This document shows positions 50,017 to 58,683 of a DNA stretch of 64,000 bases, piece after piece; position 1 is the first letter of the stretch, and each line of letters begins with the position of its first letter. Source of the stretch: Brachybacterium ginsengisoli. Lineage in GTDB: Bacteria > Actinomycetota > Actinomycetes > Actinomycetales > Dermabacteraceae. Below the pieces are notes generated by a model. The model worked only from the letters and a program-made list of their open reading frames with translations. It was not told the DNA's origin and did not search any database. The stretch is from NCBI RefSeq assembly GCF_002407065.1, contig NZ_CP023564.1, forward strand, positions 248,001 through 312,000. The letters run 5' to 3'. Both the position numbers and the translations under genes were made by a program.

Positions 50017-52305
50017 TCAGAAAGTCGTGACCCCGGCGCCGACGATGCGCACCTCCTCGCCCGGCAGCACGATCTCGGCCTCCGCGCCCTCGGGGATCGT
50101 CGCCGTCCCGTGCAGTCCGCCGGCCGTGACCTCCCAGGACACCTCGATGCGCCCGGCGGCGGAATCATAGGCGCCCTTCGCCCAGTCGATGCCGGGTCCG
50201 GGGGTGGGCTGGATGAGGATCCGGCGGTACCCGGGCTCGGCGGGGCGGATGCCGAGCACGACCTGGTAGATCCAGTCCGCCACCGCGCCGAGGGCGTAGT
50301 GGTTGAAGCTCGTCATCTCGCCGGGGTTGATGGAGCCGTCGGGGAGCATCGAGTCCCAGCGCTCCCAGATCGTGGTGGCCCCCATCGAGACGGGGTACAG
50401 CCAGGAGGGGCAGCCCTCCTCGAGCAGCAGGCGGTACGCGTCCTCGACGTGGCCGGTCTCCGAGAGCGCCCAGGTGATGAAGGGCGTGCCCGCGAAGCCG
50501 GTCGAGACCCGGTATCCGGCCTCCTGGACGAGGGCGGAGAGACGCTCGCCGGCACGTTCGCGGGTGGTCTCCTCCAGGAGGTCGAAGGCGATCGCGAGCG
50601 AGTACACGGTGGTGCAGTCCGAGGTGATCGTGCCGTCCTCGTGGACGTAGGCCTCGGTGAACGCGGCCAGGGTGCGATCGGCGAGCTCCTGCCAGCGTGC
50701 GGCGCCGGCCTCCTCGCCGAGCAGGCGGGCCGTCTCGGCGGCGAAGCGTGCCGAGCGGACCAGGCAGGCCGTCGCCACCACGGCCTTGTCGGCCTTCGCG
50801 TCGGCGGCCGCCTCCGGCGGGGCGTCCGGATCCAGCCAGTCCCCGAACTGGAACCCGGTGTCCCACAGCCCGCTCGGGGAGAGCGCCCGCTCGACCGACT
50901 CCAGGTGCAGCACCATCCCGGGGTAGTGCTGGCGCAGTCGGTCGAGGTCGCCGTAGGCGTTCCAGAGGGCCTCGGCGACCCAGACCGCGGCGTCGCCCCA
51001 GATGGCGGTCGGGGTCTCGGTGGGCTCGCCGTCGGAGAACGGGACGGTGCGGCCCAGCTTGAGGATGTCCGGCACGACGAAGGGCACGAAGCTCAGCGGC
51101 GGCAGCTCGACCTCGGCCCGCACGTCCAGCAGCCAGTTGTGGAGGAAGTCCGAGACGTCGAACTGATAGGCCGCGGTCGCGGCGTAGGCGGCGATGTCGC
51201 CGGTCCAGCCCAGGCGCTCATCGCGCTGCGGGCAGTCCGTGGGCACGGCGAGGAAGTTGCCGCGCTGGGACCAGATCGAATTGCTGATCAGCTGGTTCAC
51301 CCCCGCGTGGCTCGACTCGAACCAGCCTGTGCGTTCGATGTCCGAGTGGACCACCACGGCCTCGATGTCCTCGGCGGCGAGCTCTCCGGGCCAGCCGGTG
51401 ACCTCGGCGTAGCGGAAGCCGTGGAAGGTGAAGGTCGGCTCGTAGGCATCGCCGGCAGGATCTCCGGACAGCACGAGGCGATCGGTGGCCTTCGCGGTGC
51501 GCAGCGGACGGGTGCCCAGCTCCTCGTGCTCGAGCACCTCGGCATGGCGCAGGGTGATCTCGGTGCCCGCCGGGCCCGCGACGGTGAAGCGCAGCCATCC
51601 CACCAGGTTCTGGCCGAAGTCGAGCAGGGTCGCGCCCGACGGGGAGGTCCAGATCTTCTCGGGGCGACGGGACTCGTGGCGCGTGATGAGCGGGGAGGAC
51701 TGCTCGACCAGCCGGGACCGGTCGAGCTCCGCCAGGGTCACCGGGCGCGGGTCCCCTGCGGCGAGGCGACGATCCTCGTGCTGACCGTGGTAGATCGTCG
51801 CGAAGGTGATGGGCGAGTCGACGGCGGTCCAGGACTCGTCCGTGGTGATCGCCTGCGTCGAGCCGTCCTCGTACGTGATGTGCAGGGCGGCGAGGAACGC
51901 GTTCTCGTCGCCGTAGTTCGCGTCCGCCTCGCCGAAGCCGAAGTCGCCGTTCCACCAGCCACGGCCGAGCAGCACGGAGAGCTGCACCTCCTCGTCGCCG
52001 CGGCGGACCAGCTCCGTCACCTCGAAGCGCTGGACCTGCAGCCGGGATTCGTAGACGGTCCAGCCGGGGTTGAGCACGGACTCCGTGGCGGGCTGCCCGT
52101 TGATGCTGGGCTCGTAGACCCCGTGGGCCGTGGCCACCAGGAGCGCGGACGAGATCTGTGCCGCGGGCTGATCGAGAGCGGCAGCGGTGCGGAGCACCGG
52201 GGCTCGGCCCTCGGCGCCCGTCGCGGAGATCGCGGCGGCGCCCTCCAGCGCGGGCTGCGGGTCGACCGTGGATCCGGCGGAGGCGACAGTAGGGGCAGTG
52301 CTCAT
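50017..52305 (-). CDS. Alpha-L-rhamnosidase, glycoside hydrolase family 78
   Basis: Protein of 762 residues with no signal peptide. Order: an N-terminal beta-sandwich region (about 30-190) with INGQPATESVLNPGWTVYESR, a second beta domain (about 200-330), the (alpha/alpha)6 catalytic domain (about 335-680) and a C-terminal beta-sandwich. Catalytic-domain motifs are PTDCPQRDERLGWTGD (about residues 353-368), whose Asp/Glu residues include the general acid region, and ATTIWERWDSM (about 642-652), whose Glu is the expected base. It releases terminal L-rhamnose. GAGGTGGAACC precedes the ATG. A class-A operator and promoter lie upstream, so it should respond to rhamnose. Confidence 0.93.
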   Translation of the reverse strand: MSTAPTVASAGSTVDPQPALEGAAAISATGAEGRAPVLRTAAALDQPAAQISSALLVATAHGVYEPSINGQPATESVLNPGWTVYESRLQVQRFEVTELVRRGDEEVQLSVLLGRGWWNGDFGFGEADANYGDENAFLAALHITYEDGSTQAITTDESWTAVDSPITFATIYHGQHEDRRLAAGDPRPVTLAELDRSRLVEQSSPLITRHESRRPEKIWTSPSGATLLDFGQNLVGWLRFTVAGPAGTEITLRHAEVLEHEELGTRPLRTAKATDRLVLSGDPAGDAYEPTFTFHGFRYAEVTGWPGELAAEDIEAVVVHSDIERTGWFESSHAGVNQLISNSIWSQRGNFLAVPTDCPQRDERLGWTGDIAAYAATAAYQFDVSDFLHNWLLDVRAEVELPPLSFVPFVVPDILKLGRTVPFSDGEPTETPTAIWGDAAVWVAEALWNAYGDLDRLRQHYPGMVLHLESVERALSPSGLWDTGFQFGDWLDPDAPPEAAADAKADKAVVATACLVRSARFAAETARLLGEEAGAARWQELADRTLAAFTEAYVHEDGTITSDCTTVYSLAIAFDLLEETTRERAGERLSALVQEAGYRVSTGFAGTPFITWALSETGHVEDAYRLLLEEGCPSWLYPVSMGATTIWERWDSMLPDGSINPGEMTSFNHYALGAVADWIYQVVLGIRPAEPGYRRILIQPTPGPGIDWAKGAYDSAAGRIEVSWEVTAGGLHGTATIPEGAEAEIVLPGEEVRIVGAGVTTF

Positions 52306-52435
52306 GGTTCCACCTCGTGGTGTTGGCGATCAGGGGCGATGCGGGCGGTCTCGCCCGCGGGGTGCCAGGTCCGGCGACAGTGCTGGTCGGGTGTGCGCCG
52401 GCGGCCTTCGCTGGTGCCCGCGCACGCCCATTCTT

Positions 52436-52480
52436 CTGAAACGACTCAACGAAACTAGCACTTCCGGCGTGGCCCAACAA
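52436..52480 (-). promoter_or_regulatory. Promoter and class-A LacI-type operator of the GH78 gene
   Basis: On the minus strand -35 TTGTTG (52480-52475) and -10 TAGTTT (52457-52452) are exactly 17 bases apart. TTGAGTCGTTTCAG (52449-52436) follows the -10 immediately and matches the rhaI site at 62023-62036 in 13 of 14 positions. It sits over the expected transcription start, so binding would repress. It is part of the 546-base gap 52306-52851. Confidence 0.75.
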
Positions 52481-52662
52481 GGGGTGATCCGCCTTTTGTT
52501 GGCCAGCATTTCCCTCAGTGTGGGATTGTGGGCGCAGCCGGGTGTCGGCCGTCAATGCCCGGGGCCGTTCGGCGAAGAGAATCTGCAGGCAGTGAGGGAT
52601 TTCAAGGCGAAGGGGTCGACGGTCGCCCTGTCGTCGGGGACCGGTCGGGGGAGCCGTGAATG

Positions 52663-52676
52663 GGAAAGCGATTGCC
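52663..52676 (+). promoter_or_regulatory. Class-B LacI-type operator upstream of the 52852 operon
   Basis: GGAAAGCGATTGCC, matching the class-B sites at 33048 and 49986 in 12 of 14 positions. It lies 58 bases upstream of the -35 of the ABC operon, a position better suited to upstream or looping control than to direct blocking. Between 52481 and 52662 I see nothing else. Confidence 0.5.
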
Positions 52677-52733
52677 AATTCGGGGGCTCGCGGTCTCCGG
52701 CGAGAAAAGTCGCCGCAACTCTGCCCGGAGCCG

Positions 52734-52785
52734 TTGACAGGGTGGATCGGCCTGCTTACTCTGGCCAAATCTTGGAGCGTTTCAA
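52734..52785 (+). promoter_or_regulatory. Strong promoter and class-A operator of the 52852 ABC operon
   Basis: TTGACA (52734-52739) and TACTCT (52757-52762) are separated by 17 bases, the best promoter in the window. TTGGAGCGTTTCAA at 52772-52785 begins 9 bases after the -10, over or just past the transcription start, and shares the CGTTTCAA half of the rhaI and GH78 sites. The leader to 52852 is about 80 bases. Confidence 0.8.
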
Positions 52786-52851
52786 CAATGCTCGGATGGC
52801 TCACCGACGACGGTGGAGCCCGTGGCTTACGACGAAGTAGGTGCAAATCTC

Positions 52852-54144
52852 ATGGCATTCTCACGACGCGCGTTCATGGCCGGGACCGGCCTGGCGGCAT
52901 CCTCCCTCGTGGTCACCGGCTGCAGCGCCGGTGGCGGCGGGGGAGCGGTCACCTTCCTGGTGGACAACGACCCCAACACCATCGCCGCCACCGAATCGCT
53001 CATCTCCGCCTTCAACTCCTCGCAGACCGAGCACGAGTTCACGATGGAGTCGCGGCCCGGAGGCACCGAGGGCGACAACCTCGTCAAGACCCGCCTCAGC
53101 ACGCAGGACATGCCCGACGCGTTCTCCTACAACTCGGGGTCGCTCTTCCAGGCGATACGTCCGGTGCAGAACCTGCTCGACCTCTCGGATCAGCCGTGGG
53201 TGAAGCGGCTCGCAGAGGCCTTCCCGGCGTCCGTCACGGCCGAGGGCAAGGTCTACGGAGCACCGCACGGCGGATCGAACTCCGGCGGGATCTGGTACCA
53301 CAAGCCCACCTATGAGGAGCTCGGCCTCGAGGTCCCGCTCACCTGGGATGACTTCATCGCCAACGCGCAGGCCGCGAAGTCCGCCGGGAAGCATGGAGTG
53401 ATCCAGAGCTACGGCGACACCTACACCTCGCAGTTCCTGGTCCTGGCCGACTATCACAACGTCGCCACCGCCAATCCCGACTTCGCCGACCAGTACACCG
53501 CGAACCAGGTGGGTTTCGCGGACGACCCGGCGGCCTTCGCGTCGTTCCAGCACATCGAGCAGATCGCCAAGGAGGGCCTGCTCAACGAGGACTACGTGTC
53601 CACGACGCTCGAGCAGGCGATCGCCTACCTGGCCACGGGCGAGGGCACCCACTATCCGTTCTTCGCCAGCGGCATCTCCGAGATCAAGGCCAACCACCCC
53701 GAGCAGCTCGAGGACGTCGGGTTCTTCGCGATGCCGGGGACGGATGCCTCCACCAACGGACTCACCGTCTGGATCCCCAACGGCCTCTACATCCCGGGCA
53801 CCGCCGAGAACCCGGACGCGGCGAAGGCGTTCCTGGAGTTCGTCACCAGCGCCGAGGGCCTGGGCGCCATGGCCGAGGGCTCCCAGCCCACAGGGCCGTA
53901 CATGGTCTCCGACGTCCCGCTGCCCGATGACATCCCCACGGCGATCGCCGAGCTGCAGGAGTACTTCGATACCGAGGGCGCCACCACTCCCGCGCTCGAG
54001 TTCGTCTCCCCGGTGAAGGGACCGAACCTGGAGAACATCCTCATCGAGCTGGGCACCGGCTCCATCGACGCGAAGACGGCCGCCGAGCGGTACGACCAGG
54101 ACGTCGAGAAGCAGGCCCAGCAGCTCGGCCTGGAGGGCTGGTGA
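52852..54144 (+). CDS. CUT1 sugar ABC transporter binding lipoprotein, rhamnose-linked
   Basis: Binding lipoprotein of 430 residues. Twin-arginine signal (FSRRAFMAGTG) and lipobox VTGC give Cys24. The mature protein is a family-1 sugar-binding fold (VTFLVDNDPNTIAATESLISAF) of a different subgroup from the CGPNA paralogues. I use ATG 52852 because the signal begins there, although its ribosome binding site (AAGTAGGTG) is weak; GTG at 52822 is an alternative that adds ten residues. It heads an operon with two permeases and probably imports rhamnose or a rhamnosyl oligosaccharide, judging by its class-A operator and neighbours. Confidence 0.88.
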   Translation: MAFSRRAFMAGTGLAASSLVVTGCSAGGGGGAVTFLVDNDPNTIAATESLISAFNSSQTEHEFTMESRPGGTEGDNLVKTRLSTQDMPDAFSYNSGSLFQAIRPVQNLLDLSDQPWVKRLAEAFPASVTAEGKVYGAPHGGSNSGGIWYHKPTYEELGLEVPLTWDDFIANAQAAKSAGKHGVIQSYGDTYTSQFLVLADYHNVATANPDFADQYTANQVGFADDPAAFASFQHIEQIAKEGLLNEDYVSTTLEQAIAYLATGEGTHYPFFASGISEIKANHPEQLEDVGFFAMPGTDASTNGLTVWIPNGLYIPGTAENPDAAKAFLEFVTSAEGLGAMAEGSQPTGPYMVSDVPLPDDIPTAIAELQEYFDTEGATTPALEFVSPVKGPNLENILIELGTGSIDAKTAAERYDQDVEKQAQQLGLEGW

Positions 54145-54148
54145 GCTG

Positions 54149-55081
54149 ATGGCCCTCGCTGTGAACCCCGATATCCGGTCCCGACCCGTCGACGCCCCGG
54201 AACCCGCGCGGCGCAGGAGCAGCTACCTCGCCGCGGCGTATCCCCTCTGGTACTACCTGCCGGCCGCGCTGCTCTTCCTCGTGTTCTTCGCGGTGCCGAC
54301 CTTCGCCTCCTTCTTCTTCAGCCTGACCAGGTGGAGCCTCTTCGACTGGGAGTTCATCGGCCTGGAGAACTTCCGGCAGTTCCTCTCCGAGCCGCAGCTG
54401 ATCGGCTCGCTGCGGAACACGGTGGTCTATGCCTTCCTCACCAGCGGCGCGAAGGTCGTGCTGGGGATGGCTCTGGGACTCCTGCTCACCTCCGAGATCC
54501 GGGCACGGGGCCTGCTGCGGTCCCTCGTGTTCTTCCCGGTCCTCGTCTCCACGATCGGCGTGGGCGTCATGTTCACGACGATGATGCATCCGACCGACGG
54601 CCTGCTCAACACGACGCTCGCACTCGTCGGCATCGAGGGGCCGAAGTGGCTCGCCGATCCTCAGCTGGCGCTGATCTCGGTGGCCCTGGTCGACATCTGG
54701 AAGGGCGTGGGCCTGGCCACCGTCATCTACATGGCGGGCATCGTCGCCGTGCCGTCGGAGTACTACGAGGCGGCCCGGGTCGACGGCTCCGGCGGATGGA
54801 GCACCTTCCGCCACATCACGCTCCCGCTGGTGCGGCCCGCGACGTTCACCGTCATCACGCTCTCGCTCATCGGCGGGCTGCGCAGCTTCGACCTGATCTG
54901 GGCGATGACCAGCGGCGGTCCTGGATTCGCCTCCGACGTGATCGCCTCGGTGGTCTACAAGCAGTACCAGGCCGGCTTCTACGGGCTCTCGACGGCGGGC
55001 AACGTGATCATGTTCCTCGTCGTCATGGTGATCGTGCTCCCCCTGAACTACTTCATGCGCCGCGCGGAGGTCGACCAATGA
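54149..55081 (+). CDS. CUT1 sugar ABC transporter permease
   Basis: Permease of 310 residues, six membrane segments, the first near residues 35-57 (WYYLPAALLFLVFFAVPTF). The EAA loop YYEAARVDGSGGWSTFRHI lies near residues 206-224. The start is 4 bases after the binding-protein stop with GGAGGG upstream. The stop overlaps the second permease (ATGA). No ATPase gene is present. Confidence 0.93.
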   Translation: MALAVNPDIRSRPVDAPEPARRRSSYLAAAYPLWYYLPAALLFLVFFAVPTFASFFFSLTRWSLFDWEFIGLENFRQFLSEPQLIGSLRNTVVYAFLTSGAKVVLGMALGLLLTSEIRARGLLRSLVFFPVLVSTIGVGVMFTTMMHPTDGLLNTTLALVGIEGPKWLADPQLALISVALVDIWKGVGLATVIYMAGIVAVPSEYYEAARVDGSGGWSTFRHITLPLVRPATFTVITLSLIGGLRSFDLIWAMTSGGPGFASDVIASVVYKQYQAGFYGLSTAGNVIMFLVVMVIVLPLNYFMRRAEVDQ

Positions 55082-55908
55082 GAAACCGGATCCGAGTCAA
55101 CCTCGTCAGCGCGCTGACCCCCGTCGTCTTCCTCATCGTCTTCGTCGTTCCCTTCCTGCTGGTCCTCGTCAACGCCGTGAAGGATCGGCAGGAGGCCTCG
55201 GAGCTGAACCTCTCCCTCCCCAGCTCGTTCCATCTGGTCGAGAACCTCCGGGAGGTGTTCGAGGCCCGCGACTACATGCTGGTCACAGCGATGGTGAACA
55301 GCACCGTGCTCACCATGACGAGCGTGGCGGGCATGGTCATCGTGGCGGCGATGGTGGGATTCGTGCTCCAGCGCCGACGCAGCAGGATCAACGGCCTCGT
55401 CAACGCGGCCGTGCTGATGGGACTGATCGTGCCGCCGGCCGTCGTCCCCACGATCTGGGTGCTCCAGTCGATCGGGCTGTTCAAGACGCTGCCCGGTCTC
55501 ATCCTCGTGGAGATGACCTTCGGCATCTCGTTCTGTGTGCTGCTGTTCCGCGCCTTCATGTCGACGGTCCCCAAGACCCTCGACGAGGCGGCGATCATCG
55601 ACGGCTGCGGGCCGCTGCGCCTGTTCTTCCAGGTGATCCTCCCGCTCCTGAAGCCCACCGTCGTGACGGTGATCGTGGTGCAGTCCGTGGCGGTGTTCAA
55701 CGACTTCGTCCACCCGCTGTACTTCCTCCCCGGGGAGAAGAACGCGACCGTGCAGCTCACCCTCTACAACTTCATGAGCCAGTACTCCACCCAGTGGAAC
55801 CTGCTGTTCATGAACATCCTCCTGATCACGATCCCCCCGCTGCTGGTCTTCCTCTTCTTCAACCGGCAGATCGTCGCGGGGATGACCTCCGGAGCGGTGA
55901 AGGGTTGA
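55078..55908 (+). CDS. CUT1 sugar ABC transporter permease
   Basis: Second permease, 276 residues, without the long polar N-terminus of the other MalG-type proteins here. The EAA loop LDEAAIIDGCGPLRLFFQ lies near residues 169-186, followed by the helix FNDFVHPLYFLPGEK. The ATG overlaps the previous stop. With the binding protein at 52852 it forms a rhamnose-locus importer that must borrow an ATPase. The LacI regulator gene follows after 148 bases, on the same strand but with its own candidate -10. Confidence 0.93.
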   Translation: MRNRIRVNLVSALTPVVFLIVFVVPFLLVLVNAVKDRQEASELNLSLPSSFHLVENLREVFEARDYMLVTAMVNSTVLTMTSVAGMVIVAAMVGFVLQRRRSRINGLVNAAVLMGLIVPPAVVPTIWVLQSIGLFKTLPGLILVEMTFGISFCVLLFRAFMSTVPKTLDEAAIIDGCGPLRLFFQVILPLLKPTVVTVIVVQSVAVFNDFVHPLYFLPGEKNATVQLTLYNFMSQYSTQWNLLFMNILLITIPPLLVFLFFNRQIVAGMTSGAVKG

Positions 55909-56056
55909 GCTCGGCACAACCGGCCAGGTGGGCGCGGCGTCAGGACGGCGTGCGGCGGGTGAGAGACGCTAAAGTCGCAGGATCCAGGGCTCTCCAGATC
56001 TCGACCGATCGGATCTACACCGGGGAGCCCTGCGAGCCGAGCGAGGGGAGTGGGCC

Positions 56057-57067
56057 GTGGCCGGAGGCCGTCTGGTGAGCATGAAGGACGTCGCGCGGCG
56101 CGCAGGCGTCTCCGTGGGCACCGTCTCCAACGTCCTGAACCGCCCCGAGATCGTCTCCGGGGACCGCCGCGAACGGGTCGAGGCGGCGATCTCCGAGCTC
56201 GGGTATGTGCGCAACGACGCGGCGCGTCAGCTCAAGCTGGGCCAGTCCCGCACCGTCGGCGCCATCGTGCTGGACTCCGCGAACCCGTTCTACGGCCAGC
56301 TCGTGGGCGGTATCGAGGGCGCCGCGGAGGACTCGCAGCTGATGGTGATCGCCGGCAGCACCGGCAACCGCGAGCAGCGGGAGCGCCTGTACCTCTCGCT
56401 GTTCGAGGAGCAGCGCGTGCGTGGGATCCTGCTCGCCTCCACCGGAGGCAGCGCCGAGCTGGTCGCGGCCATCCGCGGTCGCGGCACCCCGGTGGTGCTC
56501 GTGGAGAGCGAGCCCGGCGCCCACGGCTCCTCCGTGCGCGTGGACGACATCGCCGGCGGCCGGATCGCCGTCGAGCACCTCGCCGGCCTGGGCCGCCGAC
56601 GGATCGGGGTCGTCGCCGCGCGCCAGGACCTCCGTCAGGTCGCCGACCGGCTGCGCGGGGCTCGAGCGGCCGCGGAGGCCGCCGGGATCGGATTCGAGGT
56701 CATCGAGGCCGAGGACCTCTCCGTGCTCGCCGGCCGCACCGTCGGTGAGGCCGTGGTGGCCCGGCCGCGCGCGGAGCGGCCCGACGCCGTGTTCTGCGTC
56801 AACGACCTGCTCGCGGTGGGCGTGCTGCAGGCCTTCGCCTTCCGCCACCAGGTCGCCGTCCCGGAGGAGATCGCCCTGGTGGGCTACGACGACATCGCCT
56901 TCGCCCGCTCCACCGTGGTGCCGTTGACCTCCGTCTCCCAGCCCGCGGACCTCATGGGCCGCACCGCCCTCGCACTCCTCGAGGAGGAGATCGCGAGCCC
57001 CGAGGCCCCGCCGCGGCAGGTGAGCTTCACGCCGACGCTGGTGGAGCGGGAGTCGACGATCGGCTGA
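56057..57067 (+). CDS. LacI-family transcriptional regulator, probable rhamnose repressor
   Basis: LacI/GalR regulator of 336 residues. The helix-turn-helix and hinge are at residues 8-60 (MKDVARRAGVSVGTVSNVLN, then GDRRERVEAAISELGY). The effector domain follows (VGAIVLDSANPFYG, then PDAVFCVNDLLAVG and EIALVGYDDIAFA). Two starts are possible: GTG 56057 with GGGGAG and GTG 56075 with GGAGG; both keep the DNA-binding domain. TAAAGT at 55970-55975 is a candidate -10. It lies between the rhamnose-linked importer and the rha operon and is the only LacI protein in the window, so it is the best candidate for binding the class-A operators (inference). Confidence 0.92.
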   Translation: MAGGRLVSMKDVARRAGVSVGTVSNVLNRPEIVSGDRRERVEAAISELGYVRNDAARQLKLGQSRTVGAIVLDSANPFYGQLVGGIEGAAEDSQLMVIAGSTGNREQRERLYLSLFEEQRVRGILLASTGGSAELVAAIRGRGTPVVLVESEPGAHGSSVRVDDIAGGRIAVEHLAGLGRRRIGVVAARQDLRQVADRLRGARAAAEAAGIGFEVIEAEDLSVLAGRTVGEAVVARPRAERPDAVFCVNDLLAVGVLQAFAFRHQVAVPEEIALVGYDDIAFARSTVVPLTSVSQPADLMGRTALALLEEEIASPEAPPRQVSFTPTLVERESTIG

Positions 57068-57084
57068 TCCTCGGGATGGGACGC

Positions 57085-58683
57085 TCAGGCCCCCGGCACG
57101 AACTCCTCCAGCTCCACGCTCGCCCGCACCAGCTCCCGGATCGCCCCGGGCTCGTCGGCGATCGCGCCGAGGGCGCGGCACTGCAGCGCCACGTTCCCCA
57201 GCGCGGTCGCCTCCATGGGGCCGGCGACCACGTCGATCCCCAGCGCCTCGGCGGTGAGGCGGTTCAGCAGCGCGTTGCGGCTGCCCCCGCCCACCACGTG
57301 CAGCCGCTCCGGGAGCGGCACCTCGGCGAGACGGCACGCGGCGTGCAGCTCCTCGCGGTAGGTCTCGGCGAGGGACTCGAGGATGCAGCGCACCAGCTGG
57401 GCGGGGGTGCGCGGGGCCTCGTCCTCGCCGGCCAGCGGTCGGGCCGCGGCGGTGACGCGGTCGGCCATCCGGCCGGGGGCGAGGAAGTCCGGGTCGGTGG
57501 GGTCGATCCGGAAGCGGTCGCCCGGCACGGCGGCGGCCGCCTCCAGCAGGTCCGCGAGGTCGACGTGCGCGCCGTCCTCCTCCCACTGTCGGATCGACTC
57601 GCTGACCAGCCACATCCCGGCGACGTTCTTCAGCAGGCGCACGGTGCCGCCCACTCCGCCCTCGTTGGTGAAGCCGGCCTTCCGGGCCTCCTCGGTGAGC
57701 ACCGGGGCGTCGAGCTCGAGCCCGATGAGGGACCACGTGCCGGAGGAGATGTAGGCGACCGGGCCGGTGCCGGGGGAGGGGACGGCGAGCACCGCCGAGG
57801 CGGTGTCGTGGGACCCGACGGCGATCACCGGCACCTCGCCGATCCCGAGCCGCTCGGCGAGCTCCGGCCGCACCGTGCCGAGCTGCTCTCCGGGGTGGAT
57901 CAGCGGGGCGAACAGCGAACGGTCCGCCCCGACGGCGTCGAGGAGCTCGTCTTTCCAGTCCTCGCCGTCGGCGGCGAGCAGACCGGTGGTCGAGGCGTTG
58001 GTGCGCTCCGTGCGACGTCGGCCGGTGAGGAGGAACCCGACGAGATCCGGGACCAGCAGCAGCGTGCTGCCCTCCGGCAGATCCGTCAGGCGATCCTCCG
58101 CGGCGAGCTGGTAGGCGGTGTTGAAGGGCTGCTGCGCGATGCCGGTCAGCGCGAACTGACGCTCGCGCGAGACCTGCTGCGCGACCCGCTCGGCGACGCC
58201 GTCTGTACGGGAGTCGCGGTAGGCGACGACCTCCCCGATCAGCGCCCCGTCGCCCGCGTCTCCGTCGGGGCCGACGACTCCGTAGTCCACCGCCCAGGAA
58301 TCCACGCCGATCGAGGCGAGGCCCGGGAGCCCGCGCACCAGCGCGAGATCGTGCGCGTCGGCGAGGCCCTGACGGATCTCCGCCCACAGCGCGTCGAGGT
58401 CCCAGCTCAGGTGGCCGTCACGCTCCACCAGCCGGTTCTCGAAGCGATGCGCGGGCACCAGGTCGATCCGGCCGTCCTCGAGCACCCCGAGCATCACCCG
58501 GCCGGAGGTCGCCCCGAGATCGACCGCCGCGACCCCGAGCGGCGCGGCCGCCCGCTCGGCACCCGTCGGCCCCGCACCCGTCGGCCCCGCCATCTCCCCG
58601 CGCCGGCGCGGTTCGGACCCACCAGCGGGTTCAGAACCGCGCCTCGGCGGCGCGTGGCCGTCGCCGAGGGACCCCGCGCTCAT
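57085..58683 (-). CDS. rhaB: Rhamnulokinase
   Basis: FGGY-fold kinase that phosphorylates L-rhamnulose to rhamnulose-1-phosphate, 532 residues. The phosphate loop DLGATSGRVML is at residues 55-65, GVDSWAVDYGV near 119, and the C-terminal ATP motif VVGGGSRNALLNRLTA near residues 466-481. These match RhaB. The ATG overlaps the aldolase/dehydrogenase stop (ATGA). The first 48 residues are Gly/Pro/Arg-rich, are absent from typical RhaB of about 490 residues, and coincide with a strong hairpin and a 15-base tandem duplication. Met31 (58593) is a possible true start, though its ribosome binding site is too close. Confidence 0.93.
   Translation of the reverse strand: MSAGSLGDGHAPPRRGSEPAGGSEPRRRGEMAGPTGAGPTGAERAAAPLGVAAVDLGATSGRVMLGVLEDGRIDLVPAHRFENRLVERDGHLSWDLDALWAEIRQGLADAHDLALVRGLPGLASIGVDSWAVDYGVVGPDGDAGDGALIGEVVAYRDSRTDGVAERVAQQVSRERQFALTGIAQQPFNTAYQLAAEDRLTDLPEGSTLLLVPDLVGFLLTGRRRTERTNASTTGLLAADGEDWKDELLDAVGADRSLFAPLIHPGEQLGTVRPELAERLGIGEVPVIAVGSHDTASAVLAVPSPGTGPVAYISSGTWSLIGLELDAPVLTEEARKAGFTNEGGVGGTVRLLKNVAGMWLVSESIRQWEEDGAHVDLADLLEAAAAVPGDRFRIDPTDPDFLAPGRMADRVTAAARPLAGEDEAPRTPAQLVRCILESLAETYREELHAACRLAEVPLPERLHVVGGGSRNALLNRLTAEALGIDVVAGPMEATALGNVALQCRALGAIADEPGAIRELVRASVELEEFVPGA
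58605..58643 (-). other. Strong hairpin in the 5' end of rhaB
   Basis: GGCGCGGTTC (58605-58614) and its exact complement (58634-58643) form a stem extended by GGACCC/GGGTTC with one G-U pair and a six-base loop. It starts about 40 bases inside the annotated rhaB start. It may be an intercistronic element, which would favour a downstream start for rhaB, or a structured stretch of the N-terminal extension. Confidence 0.6.
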
